From Actinomucor elegans (lineage: Eukaryota; Mucoromycota; Mucoromycetes; Mucorales; Mucoraceae): a stretch of DNA of 64,000 nucleotides. A program made the position numbers and the translations under genes. Shown here piece after piece: positions 1 to 12,670 of this stretch. The stretch's first letter is position 1, and every line of letters starts with the position of its first letter. The notes beneath the pieces were generated by a model. The model saw only the letters and a list, made by a program, of their open reading frames with translations, was not told the DNA's origin and made no database searches. Location of the stretch: contig JAMSLZ010000010.1 of assembly GCA_026027325.1 (NCBI GenBank), positions 496,001-560,000 on the forward strand. Direction: 5' to 3'.

Positions 1-284
1 ACATTTGCATATGGTGTACTTGATTCTGGATATGATCAAGATTTATCAGTTAAAGACGCTCTTGAACTTGGAAGAAGATCAATCTACCACGCTACACATC
101 GTGATGCCATGTCTGGTGGTTCAGTCAATTGTAAGTTCATACACATCTATCGAATGTCCCGTTACTAATTGATTTACGCATAGTATACCATGTTACCGAA
201 CAAGGTTGGACATATCACGGTAATCATGATGTTGGCCAGCTTCATTGGGACTACCAAGACGGTATTGCAAGTGAAATTGTTTAA
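1..284 (+). CDS. PRE2: Proteasome subunit beta type-5, 3' end (partial)
   Basis: Only the last two exons are in the window: 1-130 and 184-284, with a GTAAGT...TAG intron at 131-183. The reading begins [17 protein letters not shown] and continues with [28 protein letters not shown] and a short tail ending at TAA 282-284. These are the conserved C-terminal segments of the chymotrypsin-like beta-5 subunit of the 20S core, which cleaves after hydrophobic residues inside the proteasome barrel. The catalytic N-terminal threonine lies upstream of the window. The family assignment is firm because the tyrosine-rich helix and the NLYHV strand are typical of beta-5 rather than of other beta subunits. 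Confidence 0.9.
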
Positions 285-916
285 AATAATAAAGTATAGT
301 AACAGTGAAAGTTTGTAATAAGTGTATTTTCTGAGATCTGTATTTCCATACAGGCTTCTTTTCGCCTCCACTGGCATCAATCTGAAAAAAAAGTCAACTA
401 ATGATAGTTGGAAACAAATATATAGGACCAAATTATTTAATATGGCGAAAGGAAATCAGTACTTTCAATTGATGGCCACTTAATAAAAACATGGAGCTCT
501 AATTAGATACGACATTTAACCGAGGTCAAACGAGTTCTTACGTATCAATTATAGTATCATTTCATGCTTTTATATTGACTATTTGCCGATAATTAACTAC
601 ATTTCATGAAAACTGGGTCTAACGATTGCTATATAAGTCTTTCGATCAATAGCCAAATATCGCATCTGACGGGCAGTACATACTTATTATAAACTATTGC
701 GCCTATTAGGCCTTTTATTAAATTTTATATTTTGGTAGTTCAACTTGATTCTGTTTCATCGTAGAGAACGGAGAACTTTATTACTGATCAGCAGGATCCG
801 GCGCTCAATACAGAGACTTCTACGCCCAGTTAAATCTTCAAATAATAATAAACTACGCTTGCCAAGCCCGAAATCCTCTTTTTATCGAGTTTATATTAAA
901 ACCTTTCTGATATACT
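285..916. other. Intergenic spacer with one dispersed-repeat copy
   Basis: No gene was recognised. The first part should hold the 3' UTR of the proteasome gene. At 642-670 there is a copy of a short motif family that recurs at five other places in the window (see the repeat entries). The rest is AT-rich and probably carries the promoter of the gene at 917. Confidence 0.5.
642..670 (+). repeat. Dispersed repeat family, copy A
   Basis: The core AGCCAAATATCGCATCTGA resembles the cores at 12598, 20678, 41760 (reverse), 45815 (reverse) and 54907. The consensus core is about GGTCAAATGTCGCATCTGA. This copy is short and diverged. Confidence 0.4.
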
Positions 917-3180
917 ATGAGTGAATTTAAGCATTTGATTGAGCAAGTCCTCGCTATTGATAATTCGAAAAGTAGAAGCGATATTCTTGTTGATTTACAG
1001 TATACCAAAAATGTAGAAGCAACTGTCAATAGAATATTCGATGGAGAAGTAAAACAATTAGAAGAATCTATTGCCTTAGAAACATGAAATTTGATGGATG
1101 CATTCTTTTTTTTTTTTTTTACATTAGTTTCTTAAGGGTACAAAGCACGATCCCAGTACAAAACGCGATCCTGCCACATCGACTTTAATTATTCTTGATT
1201 CTGACGATGAAGAACCTCATGAGGAAAGTAATGCGGTAGATTTTCCAGTAATCACCCAAAACAAAATTACAAGTAACAGCAGCACCCTTAACAACAGTAT
1301 TTCACACAAGTAAGTTCAGAATACCCTACTCCTTCTTCTACTGAGGAGCTTTTCCTTTTAATAAACAGAATTAACGTGTCTTTGACCAGATCAAAACCAG
1401 AAAGTCAAAGTAGCGATGATATCTTTGATTTATCATGCGCGTCACCTAAATCCCCCAACATGGCTGATAGCTTTAGTGATATCGATAACAAAAAAACGAA
1501 GGCATACTATAGTAATGATGAAGAAGAACTTTTATTACCTTCTCTGCCTCCATATCCCTCAGAAGACGAGCTACCTGATATCACTACAACTAAAAATCGC
1601 GGCTTGTTGGACTTTGACAGCGATTGTGAATCCTTGGATTCGTTACCTTCTGCCAGTGAATTCTTTGATCAGTTACTTACACAGAAAAGAGATACACCAG
1701 TAGTTGAAATAGACGATGATGACGATGATGTTCAAGATTATAGAGTAGAAGAGGCACCGTTGATAGATCGAAAAGGAAAACGTAAAGCTTATGAGTCTAC
1801 GGAATCTTCACTGAGCACAAATCAACGACGTCGATTTGTTTTAAGTGATAATGACCAAGATGAAGAGGATTGGACTACAACATTAAGTACAAAAGAGAAA
1901 AAGACGTTAGAAGCAGAACAAAGAAAGCGCCGACAAGCAGAGGCAGCAGAAGAAAAGAAGCGTAGACAGGCTGAAGCCGCTGAGGAAAAAAGACGCAAGA
2001 AAGCAGAGGCATTAGAAGAAAAAAAGAGACTCAAAGAACAAAAACAGGTAATATACGTTCTTTTACACAACATCACTCTCTAATTTTTGTAATAATAGCT
2101 TGAAAAGGAGCGTCAGACATTATTTGAAAAAGAAAATCGAATTAGAGCAAACCGAAATGAAATACTGAAAGAAATGATTGTCGATATCCATCCCGAGTTC
2201 CTTAAAACCAAAGCGGGCCAATTACTGGAACGTGTATTGGATAAAAAAGAAGCGCAATGTCATAATCTTCTTCTTCAAGATAAGGATCCACAGTATACTA
2301 TTGCTTGGCGCCGTAAATGCCAAAGTGAATGGTGTTCGGATAGTCAAACATTTATACCCTTACAGAGCATGAAAATTGCAAAAGAGCCTGTCGTATTGGT
2401 CTATATCGACATAACACAGTTTGTTGAGCATATCCAAGCTGACACAGTAGATGATTACATCGATCGAATCATTCACTCGAGTCAAGACCGTCAAATTATG
2501 TTACTCATCGAGGGATTAGAAGCATATTACAAAAAAAAGATGCTACATCAGCGAAGGCAGTTTGAATCTGAAGTACGAAACGCTATTCCTACCTTGCAAA
2601 CTGCATCAACACAGAAGCGTAAAATTAACGCTGGCTTGGCTGATGTCGTGAATGGTCCAGGACAAGCTGAAATAGAAGCAACGCTGAATTACTTGCAACT
2701 CATGCGACATATCATGCTAGTACTGACAAAAGACGGCGAAGACACAGCGAGTTGGATCGAGAGTTTAACTACTGATTTGGCACTGGGTAGATACAAATCC
2801 AGGAACATCAACAATTCGTACAAGGTTAGTAAGTGCGGTACTGATCCCAAGGATACCTTTTTCAAGATGCTGCAGGAAGTACAGCTATGTACCCCCTCTA
2901 TTGCTAAAAGCATCATGAACGCATACCCAACAGTCCAGTCCTTGCATCAAGCCTATAAACGTAAAAACACTTTGGACGGCGAACTGTTATTATCTGACTT
3001 AGATGTAAAGAAATACACTAAAAATTATTATGTAAAAGAGATTCACCTGTTTTCTTTTTTTTTTTTTGTTAGGTTGAACGAAGTGCTCTACAAGTTCGAG
3101 ATAGAAAGATAAACAGAGTAATGTCAAAGAAGATTTACGCTATTTTTAATAGTAATGATCCGGAGCAGATAATTTATTAG
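917..3180 (+). CDS. EME1: EME1-type crossover junction endonuclease subunit
   Basis: Five exons: 917-1048, 1128-1309 (or starting at 1137), 1369-2047, 2099-3004 and 3073-3180, giving 668 aa in frame. The N-terminal half is acidic and Ser-rich, with a SUMO-interaction-like stretch LIILDSDDEE near residues 64-73 and a long charged coiled coil (KRRQAEAAEEKKRRQ...) near 300-350. The C-terminal part, from about residue 427 (EPVVLVYIDITQFV), matches the inactive ERCC4-like nuclease fold of Eme1/Mms4, followed by helix-hairpin-helix sequence (VQLCTPSIAKSIMNAYPTVQ) and a tail NRVMSKKIYAIFNS. Eme1 pairs with Mus81 to cut branched DNA such as stalled forks and joint molecules in the nucleus. The last donor is uncertain: a GT at 3032 would add nine residues in the same frame. 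Confidence 0.8.
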
Positions 3181-5085
3181 AAATCATTCTTGAATATATG
3201 TCCCAAGCTATATTATATCTCTGTATCATGTTATGACTGTGTTGAAGACATTTTAAATGTACGGTTGGTAATACAACTTCCTTCTTTATGGCTCAATGTA
3301 TATAATGATGTTTTGTATATTGCATAAAACTTGAGAGAAGCCAAGTTGTAAAGCTTAAACAAGCAATAACATCTAAATGAAGTGGGTTAAATACTGAAGG
3401 CTTAGTGCTATGATAATTCTTTTCGTTGATAGTGATGCATCAATTGATTTTCACGCGCTTACAGCATCTTTTTGCAATACATATTAACGTATAAGCTAAA
3501 TTAAAGAAAATCAGCATTTGTCTAGATGAGCACATAGGAGAGCATCTAATGCAAACATATAATGGAAAACATAGGTTAACGGATGATACAACACGTTTGA
3601 TGTATTCAAGTTTTCCCCCAAATACAGTAGCTCATTGTGAGCTTTGAGTAATATTCAAATACTTCATTAAACCGAGATCGTTCTTTTTTTTTCTTTTTTC
3701 TTTTTTTAGCTGTATATTGTGGTGCCCTGGATGCACAAACTGATCAGCCTTTATTTATTCTAGATAGATTTAATATAAATTGTAGAGAGTCAAATTCTCT
3801 ATAGGATAATGAAGTTTTACTCAGAAATGAATAAGAAAATATAGTTCTAGCTACTAAAGAGCACTGTGTTGAATAAGCTTACAATACCAGGTTTGTATTG
3901 TTTAAAAAAGCATATTATTATCTATGAATCTCTTGATGCTTTAAGATTTTCCTATTTCCGTTGTAGATTTAGACATAATTTTACAATCTCATATGCTTTT
4001 ATGATATGATGAATCACATCTTGGTCTCCAGTTGGATAACAAAAAAAAATGTCTATATGAGGACATGCATATATTTCAATTTAACGTAGTGATATGTTTT
4101 ATACTTCATTATTATTATTGTTTGGCGCACGTCTAGTGTCGCATGCCTCTATAGTTGGTAATTCATTTCTGATCATTGGATTCTTATATTTAACTGTCTT
4201 GAACGATAAAAAAAACAGTGACTGCTACCAAGTCGCATCTGCTCTGTGTTCTATAACGTATGAAGGCGTTGCGACTGCGTTTGTTCGTATCAAGGGCTCA
4301 TAATTGTTTGATTAAATAATGTTTTAGTAGATATAACAGCTCGGTCTTCGCACAAAAAATCAAATTCGACATTATATAGCTGTACGCAATATGAAACGTA
4401 TGTAATCCAATATATCTCTAAATTTTGCTTACTTTCTGTATTCTAATCAAACAATGGTTCTGATAAACTTGCTGCTTTATTCTCGGCCTGTATTGGTCCT
4501 TAAATGCGATAATTACCTAAGATTTCTCTTAGAACAAGTATCGACACCTGCATAAACGTAAATAGCATAAGCTTGTATAAGTGATAATTGCAATGAAGCA
4601 ACTTCATTAGCTATGGTGCTGTTCTTGATTGAAAATAAAAATGACCAAGGGAGTAGTAAACAAGATGATTATTGGAGAGTTAAACAGCAAATAAGCTATC
4701 CATTAACCAAACATGTTTTTGTATCATTATAATCAATATCCTTCATAGTTAGCATGGCTTGTTCTCTCAACAAGACAAGTTCATTACTGTAGATAGTCAA
4801 CAAGTACCTTGCAAGTGCATCGTTCGAAGTCTATGAACATTTAGAAACTCCAAAATTAATAAACAAGACAATCATTTGAACGTCGACTCATGGTATCTGA
4901 AAATGCCCTATTCGAACATCCACTAGATGTAATAAGCATACAGTTTAAAAGAAATGTTATGTAGTATGTATTAAAAGAAATCGTTATTAGGAAAAATGCA
5001 CCAGGTACTGATAGGTGGTTTCCATATAAATCTTTCTCTGTGGTATTTCATTGTTCTATCACTCTGTGGTGTATCCATATTACTA
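3181..5085. other. Intergenic spacer, 1.9 kb
   Basis: AT-rich with several poly-T tracts (for example around 3684-3708). It lies between two genes that point towards each other, so it contains two 3' UTRs. The small open frame at 4094-4303 has no recognisable domain and no splice support, and was not called. No tRNA or repeat array was seen. Confidence 0.4.
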
Positions 5086-7315
5086 TTAAAATTCAAACTC
5101 TGAGCGAAAGGCATCAATGTTATGGCTATCACAATGTCTGGCTAAATCTTCGCGATTCATACTACAAATGAATGTTAAAACTGTATTCAATGCATACATA
5201 TCAAGCTAAACTTACTTTAACATCAGCATACGAAGACTTCCCCATACATTATCACTCATTCCACCAGGTACACTAACTTGATTTCCGCGCTCATCAATCA
5301 TGACAGATCCGCCAGCACCGTTGCTACCATCATTCGACTGTTGCAAAGCTAAAGCAGTTAATAGATGTTCTGCTGCTTCACGGTGTTGACCCAAATTAAT
5401 GCAGCTGATAGCCAAGTTATAACGTGCTCGAACATAGGTTGGACTGATCTCCAATGCATTGAAATAAGCTTCAATGGCGCCAGCTGAATCACGTGAATTA
5501 GCCAAAGTAGCACCCAACTTGTTCCACAACAAGTAATCTTGAGGTTTGCTAGCAAGTGCAGCTTTGAAACAGTCAATGGCCTTTTCATATTCTTCAGAAA
5601 CATTGAACAGCACACCAAGACCCACTTGTACGTCAGCATCCATCTCCATGCCAGGCGAGCTACGCGCAGCCTCCAAAAACATATTGGTGACATAGCTATG
5701 TCTACTTTCAGGACCCATTTTTCCCTTTCCATTGTTGCTTGCTAAATGCTTATAATGTTCATGATTGGCGATCCATTGTTCCAATGCATCGTAAGCATCG
5801 GCACGGCAGTTTTCGTTGGTATAAGAAACAGCTAAAGCCAACCAACCTTCTAATAAGGAAGGGTTCATACGAACAGCTTGACGCAAAGCAGCGATAGCAG
5901 CACCATCGCGTTCATTTTCTTGTTGACGCAAACCCAGTAACTTCCAAGAGTTTGCATCGGATGTCTGTAGCTGTGTCTTGGCCTCCAGTGCCAAAATCGA
6001 TTCTGCCAAATTACTGTGATCCACACGGTCAATGGCCTCTGGGTTCAGCAAATAAGGGTTGTTCACTGTAAAGTTGTATGTATTGTATTCAGGATTGGTG
6101 GCACGGTAACCCATGCCTTGATCGGGTCTAAATCGTTCCCAGTCTTTCTGCATTGCGTCCCACTCATGATCTTGTGCGTCTTTCAGATGAGCTATGTTTT
6201 TGTTATACTGCTGCACCCAATCATCTGTCTCCGTTCCCTTTCCGAATAGCTGCTGCATTTGTTCGGTATTGATAGGTTGTTGGTTTTTTGTGAATTCAGA
6301 AGCCCAATCTCCAGGATGTTGGTGTTGATTTTGCTCGTGGTGAAATTCAGCAGTCCAGCCACGCTCAGCTTTAGCAGCGAATTCACTAGACCACATATTA
6401 CCGCTTCGTGAACTACCTGCATGCTGTGTAAACTCACTTGCCCAATCATTGTTTCCAGTTGCTGCTTTGCCCTTAGTTTCTACCATTTTATCGCCTTCAA
6501 TTGCTACTTCGCTATCTCTCAGTTTGCGCATCAAGTTCATAAACTGTGAGTTTTTGAATTTGGGGTTGGATTCTACGTCAACCGAGTCTAATAACATGGC
6601 AGCTGTTCTTGCCAATGCCTCGTTATCGTTGTTGGCCACTACAGCAGGGTTTTCCTGTTGTTCAAACTCGGTAGCCCATGATTCTTGGGCTGCAAATTCC
6701 TGTTCCCAGTTGACAGCTTGAGGAGCACCCTGCTTGGCTTCATCAAAAGCCTTTTCGAATGCGTCTCTTTCTTGTTGTGTGATAACATGGCCCGGATGAC
6801 TTGCTTGAAAAGCTTCGAATTCCTCATTCCAATTGGCACCTATTATTATAGAGTATTATTGTACTATAACTTCATCAAAACTAGCGAATATGTCTTTACC
6901 ATGAACTATGTGAGTGCGCTGGCCCTGCTGATAAATCTTTTCGAATTCATCAAATTGCTGTGGAGGGCCTTGGTGCTGATGTTGGTGCTGCATGAAATCA
7001 GCAGCCCAATTGACTGGTTGTGCTTGTGGTGGTTGTTGCTGCAGTGAAGGCGACTGCATCATCTCAAGCTCTCTATTTAACCCGTTAAACTGAAACACGT
7101 TGGTATCAGGTCTTTCCATATGCATGCCCTCTTCTCGAAAGAACTCATCGGCTAACTAAGATATTACGTAAGTGTTTACTAGTTGGTATTCTCGGCCCCA
7201 CTACGTGTCTTACCCCTCCACCATTGTGTACTGGTCCGTTCATTGTATTACGAGTACGAAATCCAGTCTAAATATGAAAAATGATTCAGCTTTTTTGTAT
7301 CAATATTGCTAATAA

Positions 7316-7352
<37 letters not shown>

Positions 7353-7548
7353 CCTTTGAGCTTTCGCCTCTTTGTTCGGGACCGAAACGATCCTAACGAA
7401 GAAATAGCAATTAGCGATTGAACTTGTGTCAGTTGGCTTTTGTCATGTTCTTTACTTGTTGAAGCGATCTATCTTGACCAAACTGTTTCATAAGACCTGC
7501 CATAGGATTGACAGGTCCACAATCAGCACTTGCACCCATAAACGACAT
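5086..7548 (-). CDS. PEX5: Peroxisomal targeting signal 1 receptor PEX5
   Basis: Six exons on the minus strand (7548-7456, 7392-7354, 7267-7214, 7155-6900, 6839-5216, 5161-5086) give 713 aa. The N-terminus MSFMGASADCGPVNPM carries the conserved cysteine (Cys10) used for monoubiquitination and recycling. The disordered half has nine WxxxF/Y pentapeptides, from WAADF (Trp112) through WNEEF, WEQEF, WATEF, WASEF, WSSEF, WTAEF and WASEF to WVQQY; these bind Pex14/Pex13. The C-terminal half is a TPR array that binds the SKL-type PTS1 of cargo, for example NSWKLLGLRQQEN and PQDYLLWNKLGATLANS. The last intron (5162-5215) is inferred because it replaces an early stop with a typical Pex5 tail (MNREDLARHCDSHNIDAF). 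Intron 2 contains a TA repeat. Cytosol and peroxisome membrane. Confidence 0.95.
7319..7349. repeat. (TA)n microsatellite in PEX5 intron 2
   Basis: An uninterrupted TA dinucleotide run of about 30 bases lies inside the short intron between the second and third PEX5 exons. It makes up much of that intron and is likely to vary in length between strains. Confidence 0.8.
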
Positions 7549-7683
7549 GTTGAATAATAATAGAGTTTAAGAAGAAGAACAAGATAGAGGTTTTAAATTT
7601 TTCTGGAAATATACACTGTGAGAATAATAGCAGTTTTATTAGTCATTCAAAAAGCTGGGGAAATCAAGTCCGACATGTGAACG

Positions 7684-8728
7684 TTAAGCTTTTAAAGCAC
7701 TATCCAGTCTTATAACAGAACCATTTACCATAGACATTTAATGATTTGTAATATTAATGTCGCAAATTCGTAGGATTTACCGGATCGACTAGGGGGAGAT
7801 TTTTGGGTGCTTCAGCGATATTGCATCCTTTGACAATGGGCATATCTAAAGGCCATTAGATGGAATGGGCTCCTGTAGTATTATCTGTCTTACCAACAAA
7901 TGGTCCTGGAGCTATACTTTTAATTTGAATACCGAATAACGCAAGTTCTCTTGCCAGTGGTAAGGTCAGACCAGCAATGCCTGCTATGCAGACAATAGGT
8001 AAGCATTATACACGGTTCATATAATACTAATAGCTTTCTTTTGGATGTATTATTTATCTACAAGTGTGTCATTCAAACCCACGATGAATGATACAGTAAT
8101 GATAATACTTTTTCTTTATCTTCATTCATTGGTTCATTCTTCAATAATACCTCAGACACTTTTTGTGCTACACAATAGATATCCAATAGGTTTATTTTGA
8201 TTACGTGCTTAAATTGACTATAACTTGTTGGTGCGTTATTAGATCCATAGCCTTTGACATAACTGAATGCTTGAAGGATATCATTGCCAAGTATAGCTCT
8301 TGCCAGAGGGTAGTGAGAAAAGCACTCGAGCGTCTTGGCAATGACCACATCCTCTTCAGACTGTATTTACTACGCACATCAACTTGATTCTGTAATGGAT
8401 AAAAAGCCATATTACCCCATTGGAAACGTCAGCTTTACCATGATAATGGCATTTTCTTTGCCTTAGTTTCTGGGCTATATTGTTAGAATACTCTTCTCTC
8501 ATTTCAAAGATCTATAATAGTACATAGGCACATTAAGCTCATAAATTAAGAATATTAGTATGTGTCTTTACAGAAACAAAAGCACCGCGAGCAACCAAAG
8601 AGCGTACTATGTACATTTTTGCTTAGCTCATTAGTACTAGATCAACTTAATCTGAGTTTCTAGTATTTTAAAACAATAGAACTTGCTTATCGTCTGGCAA
8701 CAATGAAGACGCAGCCTTCAATCTTCAT
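7684..8728 (-). pseudogene. Decayed HSD10-type short-chain dehydrogenase
   Basis: Minus-strand segments line up in order with 3-hydroxyacyl-CoA dehydrogenase type 2 (HSD17B10 family): a start MKIEGCVFIV at 8728; RSLVARGAFVS; an AQKL...ADVS stretch; SEEDVVIAK; LARAILGNDIL; GLTLPLARELALFGIQIKSI near 7900-7960; an eFATLILQII segment; and the terminal MVNGSVIRLDSALKA ending at TAA 7684-7686. The pieces lie in different frames. The glycine-rich cofactor loop expected after the start is absent, and the catalytic Y-x-x-x-K region near 7980-8010 is broken by small indels and a stop. A further frameshift separates the last two segments. Together these point to a dead copy. Splicing could rescue some breaks but not the missing catalytic motif. 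Upstream neighbour: IMP4, same strand. Confidence 0.65.
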
Positions 8729-8968
8729 GTTCCAATTTGATGCACCAAAGCCAATGCCAATACACGTAGTATATATTACCAAACTGTTCTTTTGTTCGCT
8801 CAAATAAGCAGATAAGGAGCAAAAGTGTAAGCTTATTCCGCAGGGCTAACCCAGCTTCTATATACTAGATTCTCCTTTTTTTATTGTTTTGTACAAGTGG
8901 TAGATAGATGATTACTCAATGATAATAATAATGAGGGCTGATGAATATAAAAAAAAAAATGAAAAACA

Positions 8969-10222
8969 CTAAAGTTCCATTCTCTTTGCTGCAGTTCTGG
9001 TAAAAGATGCCAATTGCCATTCCACATCGGCATCTGTTAAATCAACTGTTCCAAGTCTAATTTCGTATGCTATAAAATAAAATGTCAGTACAATTACCAG
9101 CAGTTAATGTGTTTGAAAGGGTTTTCTTACGTCGCATTTCAAAACGAGGGCCGACTTCAGCTAATTCCACTTGATTGGCTGCCTTTACATATACATGATG
9201 TCTAATATCAAAAACAAACCATCAATATCTATCTATATTTCTAATAACCTTTCTTTACCTATATGAGATATAATCGTTATCATTGCAGAACGTCATTACA
9301 CGCTTTGTGTCATCTTTTGGTACTGGGAATAGATATTTCAAGATGTTTGTAATCTAAAGTAACCCTGTATCAGTTGATGCATCCAAAGAAATGTCGTATA
9401 TACTTACTCTAGCACCTAATTTTGAATTGAAGTTTTCGAATATTAAATGAGGGAACGCTTCGGATACGGTGCCTTGATCTTTAATATCGTGACGAAGAAC
9501 AACGTTGTGCAAAGAGAAATAAGCAGTAGGGCCATAAGGGAAATGGCTCACAATCATACCATCTATCATCCAAAACATTTAATATCACAGCTGATGCCTG
9601 TTATTCTCCAAGACTTTACCTGGCTGGCCACGATGTTCGTGCAAAACAATCAGATCTGTCACTTCATTGGCTCTACAGGCATCTACAATTTCTTTCATGA
9701 CATGACCACCACGGTTGATACGTTGCGAGTTGGGAAAAACGAGACGCATTTCTTTCGAGAATTGTTGCAAACGACTACTGGGATCTCTGGAGGTTGTGAT
9801 AAGAATCTTGGGGTCATAGACACCAGCACGGGCATATTCATCGTCCTCGTGTGTAGAAGGAGCTAACGTAAAATAAAAGTGAGTCTACTGAAGATCTATT
9901 TTGCTTTCTAGATCTGTACCTTCTTGAGCTTGATCATAACCAAGATCTTCCTTGCTGGCTTTATCCATGTCTCTTAATTCAGTAGGCACCTTTTTACCCT
10001 CTATTAAATTAGGTTTATGAGTTCATTGCCTTGCTAATGTAGTGATTTAAGACTTTACGTTCAATGGCTTCCTTGATCTTTTGTTTGCGATCATAGATCG
10101 TGCGTTCCTTGGCTTCCAAGGACTTTTTATAAAGGTATTCTCGGCGAAGACGAGTGTTTCTACGAATCTATGGTAGGTATTAATGTAATGCACATCATAT
10201 GAGTATATTTTGCTATTACCAT
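8969..10222 (-). CDS. IMP4: U3 snoRNP protein IMP4
   Basis: Eight exons (10222-10220, 10167-10059, 10000-9920, 9862-9620, 9562-9408, 9353-9259, 9201-9131, 9069-8969) give 285 aa, close to the usual 290. The protein starts [16 protein letters not shown], so the first coding exon is just the ATG. The Brix domain is clear: [102 protein letters not shown] and ADVEW near the end. IMP4 joins Imp3 and Mpp10 in the nucleolus, where it helps U3 snoRNA pair with pre-rRNA for 18S processing. Every junction is GT-AG and in phase. Confidence 0.95.
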
Positions 10223-12597
10223 TGCTGTATAGTATGGAGAGTTTGGTGGAAACTGTGATTATTCTCGAGAAAAAAAAATTCATTATCAAAAAGACTCGGT
10301 GTGACTTTTATTTAATGATTATAACGTCGCCTTTTAAGCGGTTATTGATTGCAAATGCGCTTCTGATTGGGTGCAGTGATTGAAAAAATAGTACATAAAG
10401 TACAAACTTTTAAGTGAAATGAAATATTTCTCTGATGCTTGCGAGCGATTTTTTACGCAATAGAAAGACAACAATGGACTTAGAGGTGACTAACAATGTT
10501 AAAAAGAATTGAATATCCTCATTCAATAGTGTAAGTATTACAATTCTCTAGACAACTGTTGGAGTTATGTTTTTTGTTCAATTATTTTATTCTTTATTTT
10601 TTATGATAATATGCCATCTACTTTATAAGTATAGTCGTATATTAGTATAAACATCAAGTTTTTGTTGATTATAAACTATACCTCTAAAATTATGTCTTCT
10701 TTCTCCAACAATTGTGGTACTTTTTAATAACTTGGTCCTTCCTTTAACAATTTTCTACATTTGATCGGTGCTCCACAGCATTTAATAGAGCTTGAACTAG
10801 ACTTCTAAAAAAAATATTACTGGTCGAATTTCTGTCACTTTTACGGATTTCAATAATTGGAAGGCCACATTACTTTAACCACATAGTTTGAGCTTGTTAC
10901 TCTTGATCAGGATCACATTTGAGTAATAGATCATGTCAAAAAGAGCTAATACATCAGATAGAACTTCATTTCATTGAAATAGCATACATATCTTAATCAT
11001 ATTTGTTCATTCATGATTATCCTCAGCCAAAGATTTACTTGCCATAATAATATCATTATGAATATCACGCAATTAAATGGTACAGTTTGACAAGCTAATC
11101 AAGGCTCAAGTGATATTCTAAGCACTTTTCCCTAGAGTTGGTCAAATGAGGGTGAAGTATCGAATTGGAATACTATGACCAAGAGCAGTAAGATACAAAT
11201 GACTTTCATGAGACATAGCAATAATGTAAAAGAATAAACAAAACCTATAGTTTATGATTGCATCCCAACAAAAAATTTTGGATACAAAGCTACATCTCCA
11301 AATTCATAGTGGCAGACTGGTGAAATCCAGGAAATATATAGAATAAAACTTGCTCAGCGTGATGATTATATCATCTATGTATAATAACATGCTCTCTTAA
11401 AAAGACGCTAGGCAGCTTTGATTACATTGAGTGTCACTTTTATAATTAGAGAAAAAAACTTTACGGAATTTTAAACCTTACAACATCAATAGACTTCTTG
11501 AGCCATATGTTTATTTATACGATCTTTTTAAGAGTGTCTCCAACAGGTTCCAGAAACCAAGTAGTTCCCAAACAGTTCTCTGTATTTAATATAATATGTT
11601 TTAAAGTTCTTTCAGTTTAGATCCAGTTTTTCGTGAAATGTATATAATGTTACATTGCTTTTCTGAAACGTAATATATGCATCGTACTTGTGCTAAATAA
11701 TGATTTTTGAGGGTGCAGTTTTTTGCTCTGAATATGTAATCGTCATTAAATGCAACATTAAGCTGAAATCAGTAGAGAAACGTAGAGATGTTTGAAATAG
11801 CCCAATTTCACTAGCAGTTCAAAATATTCCCTAGGCCTGCATTTTTGACAAGTGGGGGGGGGGATTTGGATATCTTGAAGGCTTGATTCTCGATACATGT
11901 TCTATTAATAATGCAGATTCAGTATATTGACAAGCATTCAGATTGTTATATATATATTAAATATTCGAACGATGATTGAATTTCTAAATGGATTGAGAAC
12001 TACCTTTTATTAAATGTAAATCATCATTTGAAAGAAAGCCTATATTATATTTACATCTTTTTATACACTATGCATATCAAGCCGTATATATTTTGTTACT
12101 GTATTTTTTTATTTTATCAGCAATCTTTTATTTTGAAGGAAATTCCTTTTTTTTTTGGAATTCTAGACAAAACGAGCAAGGGAATTATTTGCCATTCAAC
12201 GATTATATAAATTGGGAGCATATCATCCGGATTAAACACATTACAACCGTCAGATATTCAATGAGCTACAAAGACATAAATCGCCTGTAGATAGCAGTTA
12301 CAGACTACATTAATCTCAAGCTCATAGATAATATCTATCGAACAAGAAGTAAGTCCAATCCCAAACATAATAATACGATACATAAATGAGCAAAATCAAC
12401 TCAAACATACTGTCTGAGCGAGGATAATCTCAACAATCAGATAGCATGTTATCATTAAAAAATATGGATATTAATATTTAGTTAAAGTTTAAGACATATA
12501 TAGACAATTACAATCATGGATATCATGAAATACAGCAAGTGTTCTTATAAAAGTATATATTAAAAAAAGATGCCATGATGCTCAAGAACTTGTCATT

Positions 12598-12660
12598 CGA
12601 TTTTGGTCAAATGTCGCATATGAATAGCAGTCCATTTTTTAAGCAAACTGCTGCGTTTAC
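12598..12660 (+). repeat. Dispersed repeat family, copy B
   Basis: The core TTTTGGTCAAATGTCGCATA is followed by GAATAGCAGTCCA and then AACTGCTGC. The same order of words is seen at 20678 (copy C) and, reversed, at 41760 (copy D), so the unit extends over roughly 60-90 bases. Confidence 0.55.
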
Positions 12661-12670
12661 TATGTAAAGT

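Noticed and set aside
4094..4303. Possible small hydrophobic protein of 69 aa
   Set aside because: No homology, no splice or promoter support, and the composition is that expected of AT-rich spacer DNA.
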